Positions 37,911-49,968 of a stretch of DNA of 64,000 nucleotides are shown here, piece after piece; within the stretch, counting starts at the first letter, position 1, and every line of letters starts with the position of its first letter. The notes below the pieces were generated by a model. That model saw nothing but the letters and a program-made list of their open reading frames with translations. It did no database searches and had not been told where the DNA came from. This DNA comes from Stomorhina lunata (taxonomy: Eukaryota; Arthropoda; Insecta; Diptera; Rhiniidae), in the NCBI GenBank assembly GCA_933228675.1, contig OW121741.1, positions 114,152,123-114,216,122 on the forward strand. Reading direction: 5' to 3'. A program made the translations under genes and the position numbers.

Positions 37911-38876
37911 ATATAAAACCGAAATTCTTTACTTATAACACTCTTGTAGTACGTAGGAGTTGTATATGAAAACAAAATACCTAAAACAACAACTGTTAAT
38001 GTATGTTGATGTTGGTCTGTCTAGAAGCTAAAAGGACATCATCTGTCACCGCTCAAATGGCGAAAACGTAATTGGTTAGGAAGATAGAAGAAAAGATAAT
38101 AGAAATAGAAAACTAAAAACGACAAAGAGTTTTATAACAATTTAAAATTCAAATAAATTCAGAAAAAGCAACAGACAAATTTTAGCAAATAAATACAAGG
38201 AAATGAAACCATTTTTCTAGCTCAAAATACAAAAAAAACACATTAATTCGTTAGACTTGGTATTTTGTAAAGTGTTTAACCTAAATTTACTTATGCGTTT
38301 ATTATCACCCCTTAGTCACTCTTTCATTTGACATTTAGGGGATGCGTAACATAAGGAAAAATTGTATTTTAAATATAAAAAATATAAAATACTTTCTAAA
38401 TAAGGAAATGAAATATATTTTTATCCCAAGATAAAATCACGAAATATAAAGAAGTGTTTATTTAAAATATTTTTAAATATATTTATGTGTTTGTTTAGTA
38501 TAAACATTTTTCTTGTTTTTACATAAAAGCTCAAAATATCTAGATGATATTCTTAAATTAACCAAAAAAGTAAAGTAAGATTGACAGACAACTTAAACTT
38601 ATAAAACATTTTAGCACTTATGCCACAAAGAAAGAAAAATAATGTGGGTTAAAATTTTATCATTTATATTCAAAGAACTTTTTATTTTTTTTTGTTTTAA
38701 ACTTAAAAGTATCTTGAAGCCTTTTTTACTTAAGAATTAAGACAACAAAATAAAGAGCAGTCAAACTTAGTTAAATTATATTTATGTTGTCTCAGGGCGA
38801 AAGTCCTATTAAAACACTTGTTTGTAAAAATTTAAACTTTAAGATTTAAATTGAAGTTTTATTCAAAGTTATCATG
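37911..38876. other. No recognised feature
   Basis: AT-rich, without a convincing ORF or repeat. Confidence 0.55.
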
Positions 38877-39273
38877 AAACAAGTAAGAGTGTTATATTCG
38901 TCTGTGCCGAATCTTGTATACCCACCATCAAGTTGTACGAGAGTGCAGCTAGTTCAAAACGTTGACCAAATGTGATATTGTTGGTAAAATATTTGGACTA
39001 CATTTGGTTGCGGTAGTATAGTTAGTATAGCTCAACAGTTACAAGTATATAAATGGTTTCCTTAGTATTTACCTTGCACAAAATGTTGTTCTATAACCGC
39101 GTATAGTTTTACATTAACATGTATGTAATTAAGATAAACATGTTGATAGTAAGGAATTCCTAATGCATCTACCGTATATAAAGTCTGGACTTAACATTTA
39201 TTGAAAGCTTTCAAATTTCGTAGGTGTAGTCATGTATCTGGCCAGATCATTGAAGAATTTATCAGTGATTTAA

Positions 39274-40028
39274 CCTTCATCTGCTCCTAAAAAAATCACG
39301 TTATCTACCTTTGCGTAGTTTTCTATGCATGCAATATTATTTATAGTTTTTGGTTCACAATTTTAAATACTCTGGGACGAAACAGTTAGAAAAATTAATT
39401 TATATTTATTTGGTAGACGAAAAAGTTTTTTTTTTTTGCATTTCAAAGTCTTAAATTGGCAAGCTAATAATCCGAGAAAGAATATGTGAGAAAAAACAAT
39501 TACCAATTGTCATGAAGTTAGTTCAAAACAATACGTTGGCACTGATTTTGTTAGCATAAGCTTATACTCAATAATACGCTGGCCGAAAGGTGGGAAATAG
39601 TAGTGGTCAGCGAATAACAGCACCCTGTTATAAAGCCTAGAATTTCGGAAAAAAAGACGACAAGTACCTTTTATATAACTAACAGATGTATAACATTACT
39701 AGATTTTGAAGATCCTGACACTAATTCTTCTTTATCTTCTTTTTAGTTTTTCTTGTAAATGGTGTACAAAAAATAATCAAAAAGAACTTTTCCATATGTT
39801 AAAATCACAATGATTGACAAAAAGAACCATGATATCAAAAATTCCCACCGAAAACGTAGGTTTTTCCCATATGCGTAGAAAACTACGCAAGGGTAGTCAA
39901 CGTAACTATGCAAAATCATGTTACTTACAAAGTCAATAAATTTTGTTAACTTAGAGCTAGCACTTCCAAAAAATACAGAGAAATTGTGTAGCGTTTGTGT
40001 AGTTTTCTACGCAAAGAGCAGATGAAGG
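39274..40028. mobile_element. Family B element, copy 2, perfect TTAA flanks
   Basis: TTAA at 39270-39273 and 40029-40032, with termini CCTTCATCTGCTC and GAGCAGATGAAGG that are exact inverted repeats. The content matches B1 in reverse orientation, including hairpin arms TGCGTAG and CTACGCA at about 39312, 39873 and 39997. Confidence 0.85.
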
Positions 40029-40352
40029 TTAAATAAATTTATAATGCAGGTAGCTGTCTCCAGGTACCCTCTACAAATATTGTTGGCTATCGTTTTATGA
40101 AAAAAAAGATTATAAAAAAACAACAAAAACAATTTGTGTGAGTTTTTCATCAACACATAACATACGTAGCGCATTATCTGGCACGATACACATGTAGTTT
40201 GTATGAAGAGTTATATATTTTATTAGAATTTGTTAATTTTTTTGCGTTTGTTTACTCAAATCAACTGAAACTGCACTATATTTCACTCTGAGTTATTGTA
40301 GCTTAGTATAAATTATATGCCAAATGATGACTATGCCTAGGATATCGAAAAT

Positions 40353-40628
40353 TTGTTGGTTATCGAACCAAATGAAGTGTTTGATAGTAATAATTATGCT
40401 GCCGAAGATCCTTTCCATAGTAAAGATTGTACTTTATGTTATAAATATGAGCCAAATATTGGAGCTGGTATAAGTCAACACATTTCATGCATAAAACATT
40501 TGTTATACACAATTTCTGATATGAATCGCTATGGAAAATCTATAGTCGAGAACTGGAATGTAGCTAATCTAATTGTAATTGGACGCATTCATCCGCACTC
40601 TTTTGGCGGCTGGTTATTGCCACAATGA
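40353..40628 (+). other. Unidentified 91-codon ORF inside family A element
   Basis: Encodes a peptide with DCTLCYKYEPNIGAG and IVIGRIHPHSFGGWLLPQ. I recognise no domain. It could be the remnant of an internal gene of an autonomous A element, because about 50 bp of its end also occur in A1 (minus strand 2988-3040) as LIAIGRIHRYSFSGC in the same frame. Two decayed copies cannot show selection. It may equally be non-coding. Confidence 0.35.
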
Positions 40629-42138
40629 TATAATATATATAACTACTAATTTTTGAATCGAAATTAATCGAAACATACTTAGAAACAATTATTTTTTCGA
40701 AATAAAACAAAAAATTTACTTTTTCTTGTTTTATTTGCCATTAGTGTTTTTCCTGCGTAGTTGTTTTGGTATGTACCAAGCACATGAACTAAGAAAAATT
40801 TGCAAATATTTATCTGCCTGGCTTGCTAACAATATAATATAATCAAAAAGATATATATTTTTTTCACATTAATGTATTGAAATACATAGTGTATCTGGCC
40901 AGATACATGCGCTACGTATGTGACTACCGAAATATGTGCATGACGGAGGGCTAATATACTGAATGTACCCCCAAATCTTTTTGTTATATATATAAGACCT
41001 TAAGTCAAATTTTGACCGATTGTCACAAAATTTTATATACTGGCTGGTATTTATATGAAGTTTATATCTTGAAAATTAAGTGGCCATAGCCGTCACAGTT
41101 TAAAATTAAATACCTTTTAACGGGCGTTTGTGATATTTTTGTGGTTTCCGGGAGCGGTTTTTATATGAAAGCTATGGTTAAGTATGGACCGATTCCTTTA
41201 AAATTTGACATGCTGACCAATAGTTGCATAAAACTTCGATATTCTAAATTTAGTTGTCACAGATCTTACAATTATATTCAATTTATCAGCATTCAAGTGT
41301 TTCCTGGAGCGGGGTTATATGGGAGCTCTGACTAAATGTGAACCGATTTCGCCCATTTTCAGCACACAACTTTTGTTATATATCAAAAATACTTTTGCAC
41401 AATTTTGTCTCTCTAGCTTTTGTAGTTAAGGAGCTATTGCGCTTTTATTTGACGAACAGACGGGCATAAACTGTCTTTATTTTTGTATTTACGTGTATAC
41501 GTAAATTTTTTATATTGGAGCTATGTTCAAATGGTGACCGATTGTGACAAAATTTCGCACACTCGCTGGTATTCACATATGAATTCCTTGTGCTAAATTT
41601 AGTGGACAAAGCTTTTACAGTTTATCATTTATTGACATTTAAGTGTATTTCAGGTGGAATTTAGGCTGTTTTCGTAAGCGTTTTTTATGGGAGCTATGGC
41701 TAAATGTGAACCAAATTTGATGAAATTCTACGTGCTGCCTAAGGCTTGTGTAAAACTTCTATATACTAAATTTAATCATCATAGCCGTTAGTTTGGTATT
41801 TATTAGCAAATAAGCGATTAGCCTAGTAGAGGTTGTACGAGAGCTATGGTCAAATGTTAACCGATTTTGCCCAATTTCAATACCGAAATTTTCGCAGAAA
41901 TGAAGAATTTTTTTACTAAGTTTTAGTTTCATTTAGGCGTTACCGTGATTTTAACAGACAGACGGACATCGCTCAAAATCGTCTTACATGTGTTTTGTTA
42001 TTATAACAAAAACAAAATACATTTAAATTTCACTCAATCATCAGCGGCTTGAGTTATATAATATATGGTTTTTGAGCCAATATTAGGAAATAACAAACGG
42101 AATAACAATCTCAATGTGTTTTTAATGGTTGGTATAAA

Positions 42139-43340
42139 AACATACTAAAGTATGAGTAATTTTAATGTTCATCATACGTACCCATAAACACCCATGAATG
42201 AAAAATGAGTCGGTTTATAATTCTGAAAATCGAGCTACTTTTTAGGTCTACTTACTATAAAATATAAAAAAAAAAAATATAATTGAAATACATACATATG
42301 TTCACACTAACTTCTACTTCACTTCTAATCTTGCAACTTGTCATGTCAACGAAAACATTTAACAACAGTTTTAAAACAAAAACACAAACAAAAAAACTAT
42401 GAAAACTCTAAAATGACCTAAAAATTTCTTGTTAACAACAAGTAGTGCAAAATAACAAAAATGTCTACAAATAAAAGAAAAATATAAAACATTTTACAAG
42501 ACAAATCAATATTTGTACGAATGTAGGTATATAATTTTCTTCCTTTATAAACTGAATTACTTACAACATAAACTTGGAAATGCTCTCTAGAAACATAAAG
42601 AGGAAATAGATAAAAAAAAAGAAAGGCTTTTGTTAACAACCAACTTGTAGAAAATCATGACCATTTTATCTCCTAAGATAAGTTAAGAAGATTACAAATG
42701 TTAGAGCAACGAATGTATTTAGATGCCACTAACAAAAGAATCAGCAACATGGAAACACAATTTCATTTAGAAAATTAACAACTCGCAAAGAAATCAAACG
42801 GAAGTTGCCAAAATAAAAATTTTACAACAAGTTAAGGCTGTGAGACATCAACACTTTTAACTTTTGATTGTGAAACAGAAGAAGAAAATATTAAGTTTTT
42901 ACTAAAAGTATATTTTTAAATTTTATATTTAATATTGTAACAAGAGCTTCATATGTTTAAAAGTCATATTTGTAATTTTGTTCACATATATACATATAAA
43001 TACACATATTTTACTTATACTTAAAACCAAAAGTTAAATTCTGCCGGTGCAAATGTTTTTGTGGAAAATTTAATTTTAATTTTTTCAGCTTAATTTCGCC
43101 GTATAAAATAAATAAGATTAAGAAAAAATAATTCGAAATATAAAAAGATTAAATCTTATTAATAATGCTGTGCAGTAAATAAAGACTTTTTAAAGAGTAA
43201 AGTAAAAAATTTTGTATTTATGTAAGTGAAAATCTTTTTTATGTCTGATCTAGCCTTAATAATAAAAAAAAAAACATATATTTGGAAAAGCTTTTTTGGA
43301 ATCGCCATAAAATCTGAACTATAGAAAATTTAAAATCCTT
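42139..43340. other. No recognised feature
   Basis: AT-rich DNA without a gene or repeat I can name. Confidence 0.55.
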
Positions 43341-43344
43341 AAAA

Positions 43345-43393
43345 AACCCTAAAAATTGTAGGGGTATAAAGGCACCTACAATTTTTAAGGTTT
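43345..43393. repeat. Hairpin, ~18-bp arms
   Basis: AACCCTAAAAATTGTAGG and CCTACAATTTTTAAGGTT pair with one or two mismatches around a ~12-base loop GGTATAAAGGCA. It lies just outside the LINE fragment at 43425. Function unknown. Confidence 0.6.
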
Positions 43394-43424
43394 CATTGAA
43401 AAGCAAGATTTTAGGCATACATCA

Positions 43425-43815
43425 TTTCATTAATAGTTTGCTGCTTGTAACTTCGCATCAATTGACCTTCTCCATGTTTCAGCAGGTGCATCAACACGGC
43501 GGCCGCTTCCTTGTCGATTCAACGAAGCGCTTGTCGTGCAATGTTGGTATTTGGCCATCAAAGTCTGTGGCCTATCCACCGCCATTTCCGTTGACATACC
43601 TCTGTGGAAGCAGGGATTTGGTTAGTCGCATTAAGTAGATCTTCATTTCTTATGCGATTCGGCCACCATATATTAAGGATTTGCCTTAAGCATTTGTTTG
43701 TAAAAGTTTGCAGTCGATAGCATTTGTGCATTTCCATGTTTCGCAGCCGTAATACAGGATGGACTTGACATTCGAGTAGTATATTCGTAACTTAGTTGAT
43801 ATTTGCCGAGATTTC
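43425..43815 (-). pseudogene. LINE reverse transcriptase C-terminal fragment
   Basis: The minus strand translates to SNVKSILYYGCETWK, then in another frame LRQILNIWWPNRIRNEDL, TEVCQRKWRWIGHRL and NIARQALR, then RQGSGRRVDAPAETWRRSI. This is the usual tail of a non-LTR retrotransposon polymerase (YG-ETW, L-R-x-I-x-x-I-x-WP, KWRWIGH, GRP-like, TWRR). At least two frameshifts and two stops make it dead. RTE-like is possible but not settled. Confidence 0.75.
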
Positions 43816-44639
43816 GAAACACTTATTTGTTTTATTTTTGTTTAAATGTGATGACCCCATGTTAGCCGATGATCTAGGGTACTTAATCCTGGTCTGTTTG
43901 GAAATAATTATACCGTTTATTTGAACATTTTAAAAATGTTAAGGCTTAATTTAAATATCAATTTTTGTAACATATATAAAATATCAATTTTTGTAACGTT
44001 AAGTCACTTTTGTATGAGAAGGAAAAAAGTATTTTTTTTTCACACCGTTTTTTGTTTTTTTCGATGGCTTGTTAAACGAATTCGAAAAAAGTAAAAAAAG
44101 GTTCCAGAGTGTTAGTAAAAGCATCCTGCTGACTTCCACAAAAACATGGATTTCAATAAAACTCTAATTTTTCATAAAAGTTATAAAAAAAACACTGGTT
44201 TTTCTAAAAGGTAATTTATGTACCATACCATTTTATAGAGAAGAATCTGGCAATGAGAAATCTGTATTTTTTCCTTTAGATATATTTATATATGTTAAGA
44301 AAAAACCAGTCGAATGTTGTAAAATAAAAATTATGTTATGATTATTAAAATTTAAAGACTTATGTATGTATGAAAGATGTTTCGATGAACAAAGTGTAGG
44401 TGTCAATTTTATGCAAATCTGAAATCTTGTTATTGTTTTATGAGCGCATTAAAATTGTCCACTAAAATTCAGCATTGACCGTTTTATATATTTTTAGTCC
44501 TTTAATTCCTTGTAGAACATAGGGCCTCATTGGCTGTCTTAGTTGGAGAAGAAGTCAGTTAGGTGGGTTAACAAATGTTTTAATAAGAAAAACAAAGTAA
44601 TAGATAGATTGAAAATTAAAATACATTAACAAGTTTCGA
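43816..44639. other. No recognised feature
   Basis: A short direct repeat AAATATCAATTTTTGTAA occurs near 43953 and 43980. Nothing else is recognised. Confidence 0.5.
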
Positions 44640-45090
44640 TCCAAGGCAGGTACGCTAAGAATTAGACGGATTTCAGTAAAAACTAGTACAGTTCTTTCTC
44701 GGATCAACTAATAGAAGTGTGACGAATTTCATTTAATTTTGTTGAGAGGTACGCTTATATGTAGATTCAGAATAAACATAGAATAATAGAATAAAAATGG
44801 GAATCCAAAGCAGGTACCACAAAGAGTCGACGGATTTCAATCAAAATTAGAGTTCTTTTCATAATCAACTAATTATGTTCAGAATTTCGACTTATATATA
44901 GAGAAAAAATACATGAAAAAATAGGGTACCCCAAGAAGTCGACGAATTTCAACAAAAATTATTAGAGCTCTTTTTTGAATGAACTAATAGAAGTCTGCCA
45001 AATTCGATCAAATTTTGTTAGAAATTGCGGGTTATACATTGAGAGGAAAAATAAGTGAAAAAATGGAGGTACAAAGGAGGTATAAAAAGT
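44640..45090 (+). repeat. Family X repeats, about three monomers
   Basis: Shows GATCCAAGGCAGGTACGCTA, GGGAATCCAAAGCAGGTACC, then AGTCGACGGATTTCAA and TAATAGAAGTGTGACGAATT, the same modules as at 56.9-58.2 kb. Confidence 0.65.
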
Positions 45091-45264
45091 CGACGGATTT
45101 CGAAGTCTTTTGTATTGTTCTTATATGTATAAAACTTAACAAGTGTTGTGTAAAGGATTATATAAAAAGTTCCCGGGAGGTTATGTATCATGGGAGTGAT
45201 GTGGTTTGCTGCCGGAAGTTAATGAAGGTTGTTGTCTGGGCTAGTGTAACATCATGCCAGGCGA

Positions 45265-45513
45265 TTTAAAAGTTTATATATATATATATATATATAATTC
45301 CCCGACAACATTCCAATTGGAACAAGGGGTACTTCTCTCAGACAATGAGCAGCATCCGATTCTATTTTTAGACTCATTGAAAGGGACCTACGTTTTAACT
45401 CCGGCTCCAAACGGCAAATGCATTAGTTAGAGAAGTCTGGGTCTGGCCGAGGATTGAACTTGGGACCTCTGGTATGCTAGGCGGATGACTAAAATGCTAC
45501 ACCACGGCAGTTC
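45265..45513 (-). mobile_element. tRNA-derived SINE with (TA)n tail
   Basis: On the minus strand it begins GAACTGCCGTGGTGTAGCAT (A-box-like), then CCTAGCATACCAGAGG and a B box AGTTCAATCC. A ~150-bp body follows, ending GGAATGTTGTCGGGGAATTA, then TA repeats (45267-45296). The body matches 26960-27100. The CTAGCAT loop again suggests a tRNA-Ala(AGC)-like source. Target duplications are not clear. Confidence 0.7.
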
Positions 45514-48500
45514 AATTAATTAGAGATTAATTTTAGAATATATAATGGAGAGATCAATGTCTACGGGTGTACATAGCGGTATGTTTTTCATGCGATGGCT
45601 GCTGACATATTTCTTATATTTAAGCCGATTTATTTTTGTGCCTAACACTGCAACGTCTCCAGTCGAAGATACGATTTCTTCGGACTTTAGAAATGCTAAA
45701 ATAGTAGGCAAATGGTTCGAAGACAATTCCAAAAAGATCTAAACTTGACTATATTAAAAACAAGTCAATTTTGTAGAGTACCACCTATAAATAACTTTGA
45801 TAATTTTGACTTTACTTTTAAATTATGGAGCAAAAATAATTAAAGTTTTATGTATTTGAAAGTAGCTAAAAAAAGGTTATAATACAAAAAAGTTTACTTT
45901 TTCCATAACACGAGGGTTGTCTTTTGTGTTTCAATATTAGATAGAACTAATAATTATTCATCATTATTGCTTTTTCCATTTTCTTCTGAAACTAAGAAGT
46001 AGTCTGCCAAAAACTGCAGCCAAACATAAACAAAAAAGGAATTAAATGCTATAGTCGGTCAGACTCGACCGTTTGATATTCTTTATTCCAAAGATCAAAT
46101 ATGGACCAACAATTTTACAAATTATTCTTAAGTGTTAGAGATATAATAATTTTCAAAATATCCAGATTGCAGTTTAATCACAATCTAAATGAAGGGTACA
46201 CTGAAGCAGCTTTTTTCAAGTTTGGACAAAAGTCAATTAAGTTGTATGTGGATAGCTTCAGTGTTGTCACTTCAATGATAAGGAAGAAATACAAAAAGAG
46301 TCTGACCTAAGCAGGTTTGCTTCTATATCAATGCTTTTCGTAACAGCAACCAATTTTGGACGATCTTTTAAAAACTAGAGCGAATAACGGACATGATGGA
46401 ATCTCGTAAGTTATCGATAAACTTTCGTCTTCATAGCTAAAAAATATAATTGATTTCATCGATGAACATTTGTTGATTTAGCCCATGTTGAATCTTGTAC
46501 ACTAAAATGTTAAATATTTTATTTTATTTTATTTTATTCGAAATTTGCTCTAAAGCTCAATCTCGAACATAAAAGGCAACCCTTCATATAAATAAATAAA
46601 TAAATAAGAAAAAAAAAGTCATACTTAATAACGACAGCTACGAAATTTGTTTTGAAACTAAAGAACTGCACATATAAAAATTCTGAAGTAACAAAAAAAT
46701 ATAAAACAATTAAAACACTTATTTTAAGGATGCTAGTGAATAAATGGTTGAAATCACAATTGGGGGTAGTTAATGTTAAATGACATTTTAAGTGGTTGAA
46801 CTTATTTGGTTGAAAAATAAAAATTATATAAAAAAATAAAATAAAATTATAAACTGTGATGACTTTTAGCATTCAGCTTAAATTAAAAGGTCATGGAATT
46901 GGGTTGACTATAAAAATGTTAAGTTGAATTTCAAGGAAATTTATATGTACTTCAGTTTTCATTTTTGCCAGCATTATTGAATTAAATAAATTTAAATTAA
47001 GTTATAAATTCATAAATATTCTCAGAATTATAGATTTTTTCAACATCATTATATTTATGTTATAAAACCAACATAACTTTTTTAAGAACTTTTAGCTACA
47101 ACTACACTCGTCAAACTAAATCTTTGATGATTTATACATTATTTCTTGTAATATCATACGGGTCATTGGTTTGTGACTTATCAAAAAGATTTGTCTTGTT
47201 CTTATTAGTAAAATCTGATTTGACATAACAACAAGGGTCTTCTTTTCATTTCCTTATTCCGGCTTAAGAACATAAAATATTTTTTTCTGCTTAAGGATAT
47301 CTATAAGAGCAATTGGTTTTTCTTTAAGTACTTACAAGCAAATTCCTTGAGGGAAAATTTTGTTTTGTACGTATTTGCTTTAATATATTAAAATATTTTT
47401 TTGCGGCTTTTTCCGGATACGAAAATCGTTAGAAATATGATTATGTTTATGATTATGGTTATTGTCATCATATTAGTTTTATACAGAATAATACCCCAGA
47501 TAATTGTACTTATCCTTGACACTCAAATATACAACTCGAATAATTTTTGTACCCTTAGGAGTTCAGAAAATCTAATTAAAGAAAAAAAAACTTCTGTATA
47601 CTGAACATGATATCTTAGTTGCGTAAATTTGCGCTTCTAAGCGTAATTGGCATGCAAATTTAAAAAAACGTTAAAAAATCGATTGAAGCATTCAAGTTTT
47701 TCTTCATATTTCGTCTTCTTCTGCATTTGTTTTAATATTTGAACCCAAGTCGTTGTTCTACGAAATAGACACCACACTTAGGGGATAAATCCACCTCCCT
47801 CTAAATTTTAATTTTGTCACTTCTAATACTCCTTAATGGCCGCCAAAATTTGAAGCTCGTTTTTGCCACTTTTTAATTTTTTCCTGATATTTTTTGGCCG
47901 CCTCAAAGAAATTTAAAAAAATAGACAAAGATTTGTAGATCTTTCAATATCGCATTGTTTGATATATATCTCGTTAATGTGCTCTATATAGGTATAATAT
48001 ACGACAGGTGTAAATGAGGAGTTTTTGAGCGTAAATTTTTCAAAATACCGGTTTTTCGTGGAGCACACTCGCAAATATGAATGAAAATTTCCAAACTACC
48101 GCGTAAACCGAGTTTTTTGCTATTTATCACCTAAAAACAAAAGCGCACCAAAAAATCATTGTTTGCTAAAATTTTATGAAGATTTTGAAAATCGTGCAAA
48201 AAAGTGCATATTGGTTTAAATGGTTTTTGAATGCAAACTGAGACAAAATCACATAAGGCATGAAAGCAATGTCATTTATAACCGATTTGCATCAAAAGTT
48301 TTGCAAAAATCTCTTTATTAACTGAGAACGCGAAAGTTTTATCTAAAAACATTTCAATGAAGCACATAGCGAATTTAGCTCAAAATTGATCAGGAATGGT
48401 CTTAAAACTATTCTTTAATAAAGTTTTACCTTAGATTTGAAGCGCACCAAAATATTATAAGGATTAACGATTTTATGGACCAAATAAGAATTTTATATCT

Positions 48501-48985
48501 TAGAAAGATATGCTCCTATTAAAATTTGTATTTAAATAAAAAATTCTTTTTAATTAAATTTGTCCGTAAGTTAAGGCAGCAGAATTTCACTAAGACTCAC
48601 ATTTTGTCAAATTTCGCGAGAATCGCGGTTAAAAAAATCAAAAAATATTTTTAAAAAATATTTTTTTCACTTGCATAATTGCATTAATTCTTCGTGTTAA
48701 GGCATATATAAACCACCATAATACCATAAAATGACAGAACACCTGAAAATGTATAAGTTCTGACAAAATCCACATAAAACTAATAAAAATAAAATAATTT
48801 TTATTTTTTTTTTAGAAATTTTTGTTTTAAGCGTCATAACTTCTGCGCGCATCGCGGAAAATCATTGACGCGAATGGATTTTACATTCCCTAAGGTCCCT
48901 TAATAGAACCCCAAAAAAAAATTTAGTGTGCGATCAAAAAATTTTTTTAATTTTTTTATTTCTGAAAGTTAAAACTATTTGATTT
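45514..48985. other. No recognised gene; small repeat scraps
   Basis: Contains a family Y scrap at about 46042-46085 (GCTATAGTCGGTCAGACTCG), a TTTTA microsatellite near 46511-46538, and an unclassified somewhat CpG-richer block at about 47640-48980. ORFs at 45545-45742, 46101-46310 and 47401-47604 show no domain I know. Confidence 0.5.
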
Positions 48986-49968
48986 TTGTCCATATATATT
49001 CTGAATCCTTATGAAATTCTAAGACGATTGAACGATGTCTGTCTATCTACCTGTTGATATCACGATAACGTCTAAACGAAAGGAGCTAGCTCACTGAAAC
49101 TTAGTTAAAAAATTCTTAATTTTTGAGAAAATGTTGGTATTGAAATTTTGCAAAGTCGGTTAACAAATGTTAACCATAGCTCCCGTATAACCTCGTCTAG
49201 GCTAATCGCTTATTTTCTAGTAAATAACAAACTATAATAGCTATGATGATAAAATTATATATAGGTGTTTCGCATAAGCCACAGGCAGCATTTCATCGAA
49301 ATCCGTTCACATTTAGCCATAGCTTCCATACAAAAAAATTATGAAAACAGCCTAAATTTCACATAAACTACAGCTAAATGCCAATAAATCTAAAACTATA
49401 ATAGGTATAACTACTAAATTTAGCAAAAAAAGCCTTATATCAATCCCAGTCAGTGTGCAAAATTTCGTCATTAATGGTCACCATTTGACCATAGCTCCCA
49501 TATAAAAACTTACGGAAACACAAAAATACAAAAAGAAAAGGGGGTTCATGTCCATCTGTCAGTCCTATAAAATCGCGATAGCTCCTTAACTACAAAAGCT
49601 AGAGAGACAAAATTTTACAAAAGTATTTTCGATAAATTATAGATGCTGTGTACTGAAAATGAATACAATTGAATACATTTGCAATAGCTATGACAACTAA
49701 ATTTCGAGTAGGGAAGTTTTATGCAACTATTGGTCAGTATATCAAATTTTATAGGAATCGGACCATATTTGACTATAGCTTTCATATAAAAAACACTCTC
49801 GGAAACTAAAAAAATATAGCAAAGTCCAGTCAAAAGGTATGAAATTAGAAACTATGGCAGCTATGGCCACTAAATTTTGCTCAAATAAACTTTATATAAA
49901 TATGAGCCAGTACGTAAAATTTTGTGACAATCGGTCGATATTTGGCTATTGTGCTTATATAACATTCC
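48986..49968 (-). mobile_element. Family Z repeat, copy 4, truncated, inverted
   Basis: Begins within Z at CATATATATTCTGAATCCTT and ends at AACATTCCCTTTT, where it meets the terminus of the next Z copy. Its last 350 bp match 50860-51290 in that neighbour. Confidence 0.7.

Larger units (their letters stand above)
39229..40950. mobile_element. Family A element, copy 2, left end damaged
   Basis: The right end TGCATGACGGAGGG is followed by CTAA (40951-40954), a variant of the TTAA site. The left end keeps only GTCATG joined to TATCTGGCCAGAT, so part of the inverted repeat is deleted. The right inverted repeat (about 40625-40950) matches A1 closely. A B element sits at 39274-40028, and a 91-codon ORF at 40353-40628. 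Confidence 0.7.
38877..42138 (+). mobile_element. Family Z repeat, copy 3, split by nested insertion
   Basis: Starts AACAAGTAAGAGTGTTATA with TTCGTCTGTGCCGAA and TATACCCACCATCAAG, and ends TTTTAATGGTTGGTATAAAA. It is interrupted between TTTCGTAGGTGTA (about 39228) and TATACTGAATGTACCCCC (40955) by an A element that itself contains a B element. The microsatellite seed GACAGACGGACATCGC is unexpanded here (about 41950). Confidence 0.75.

Noticed and set aside
46088..46320. Small ORF MDQQFYKLFL... as a gene
   Set aside because: No domain, 69 codons, next to a Y scrap; nothing supports expression. A LINE origin was considered but no polymerase motif is visible.
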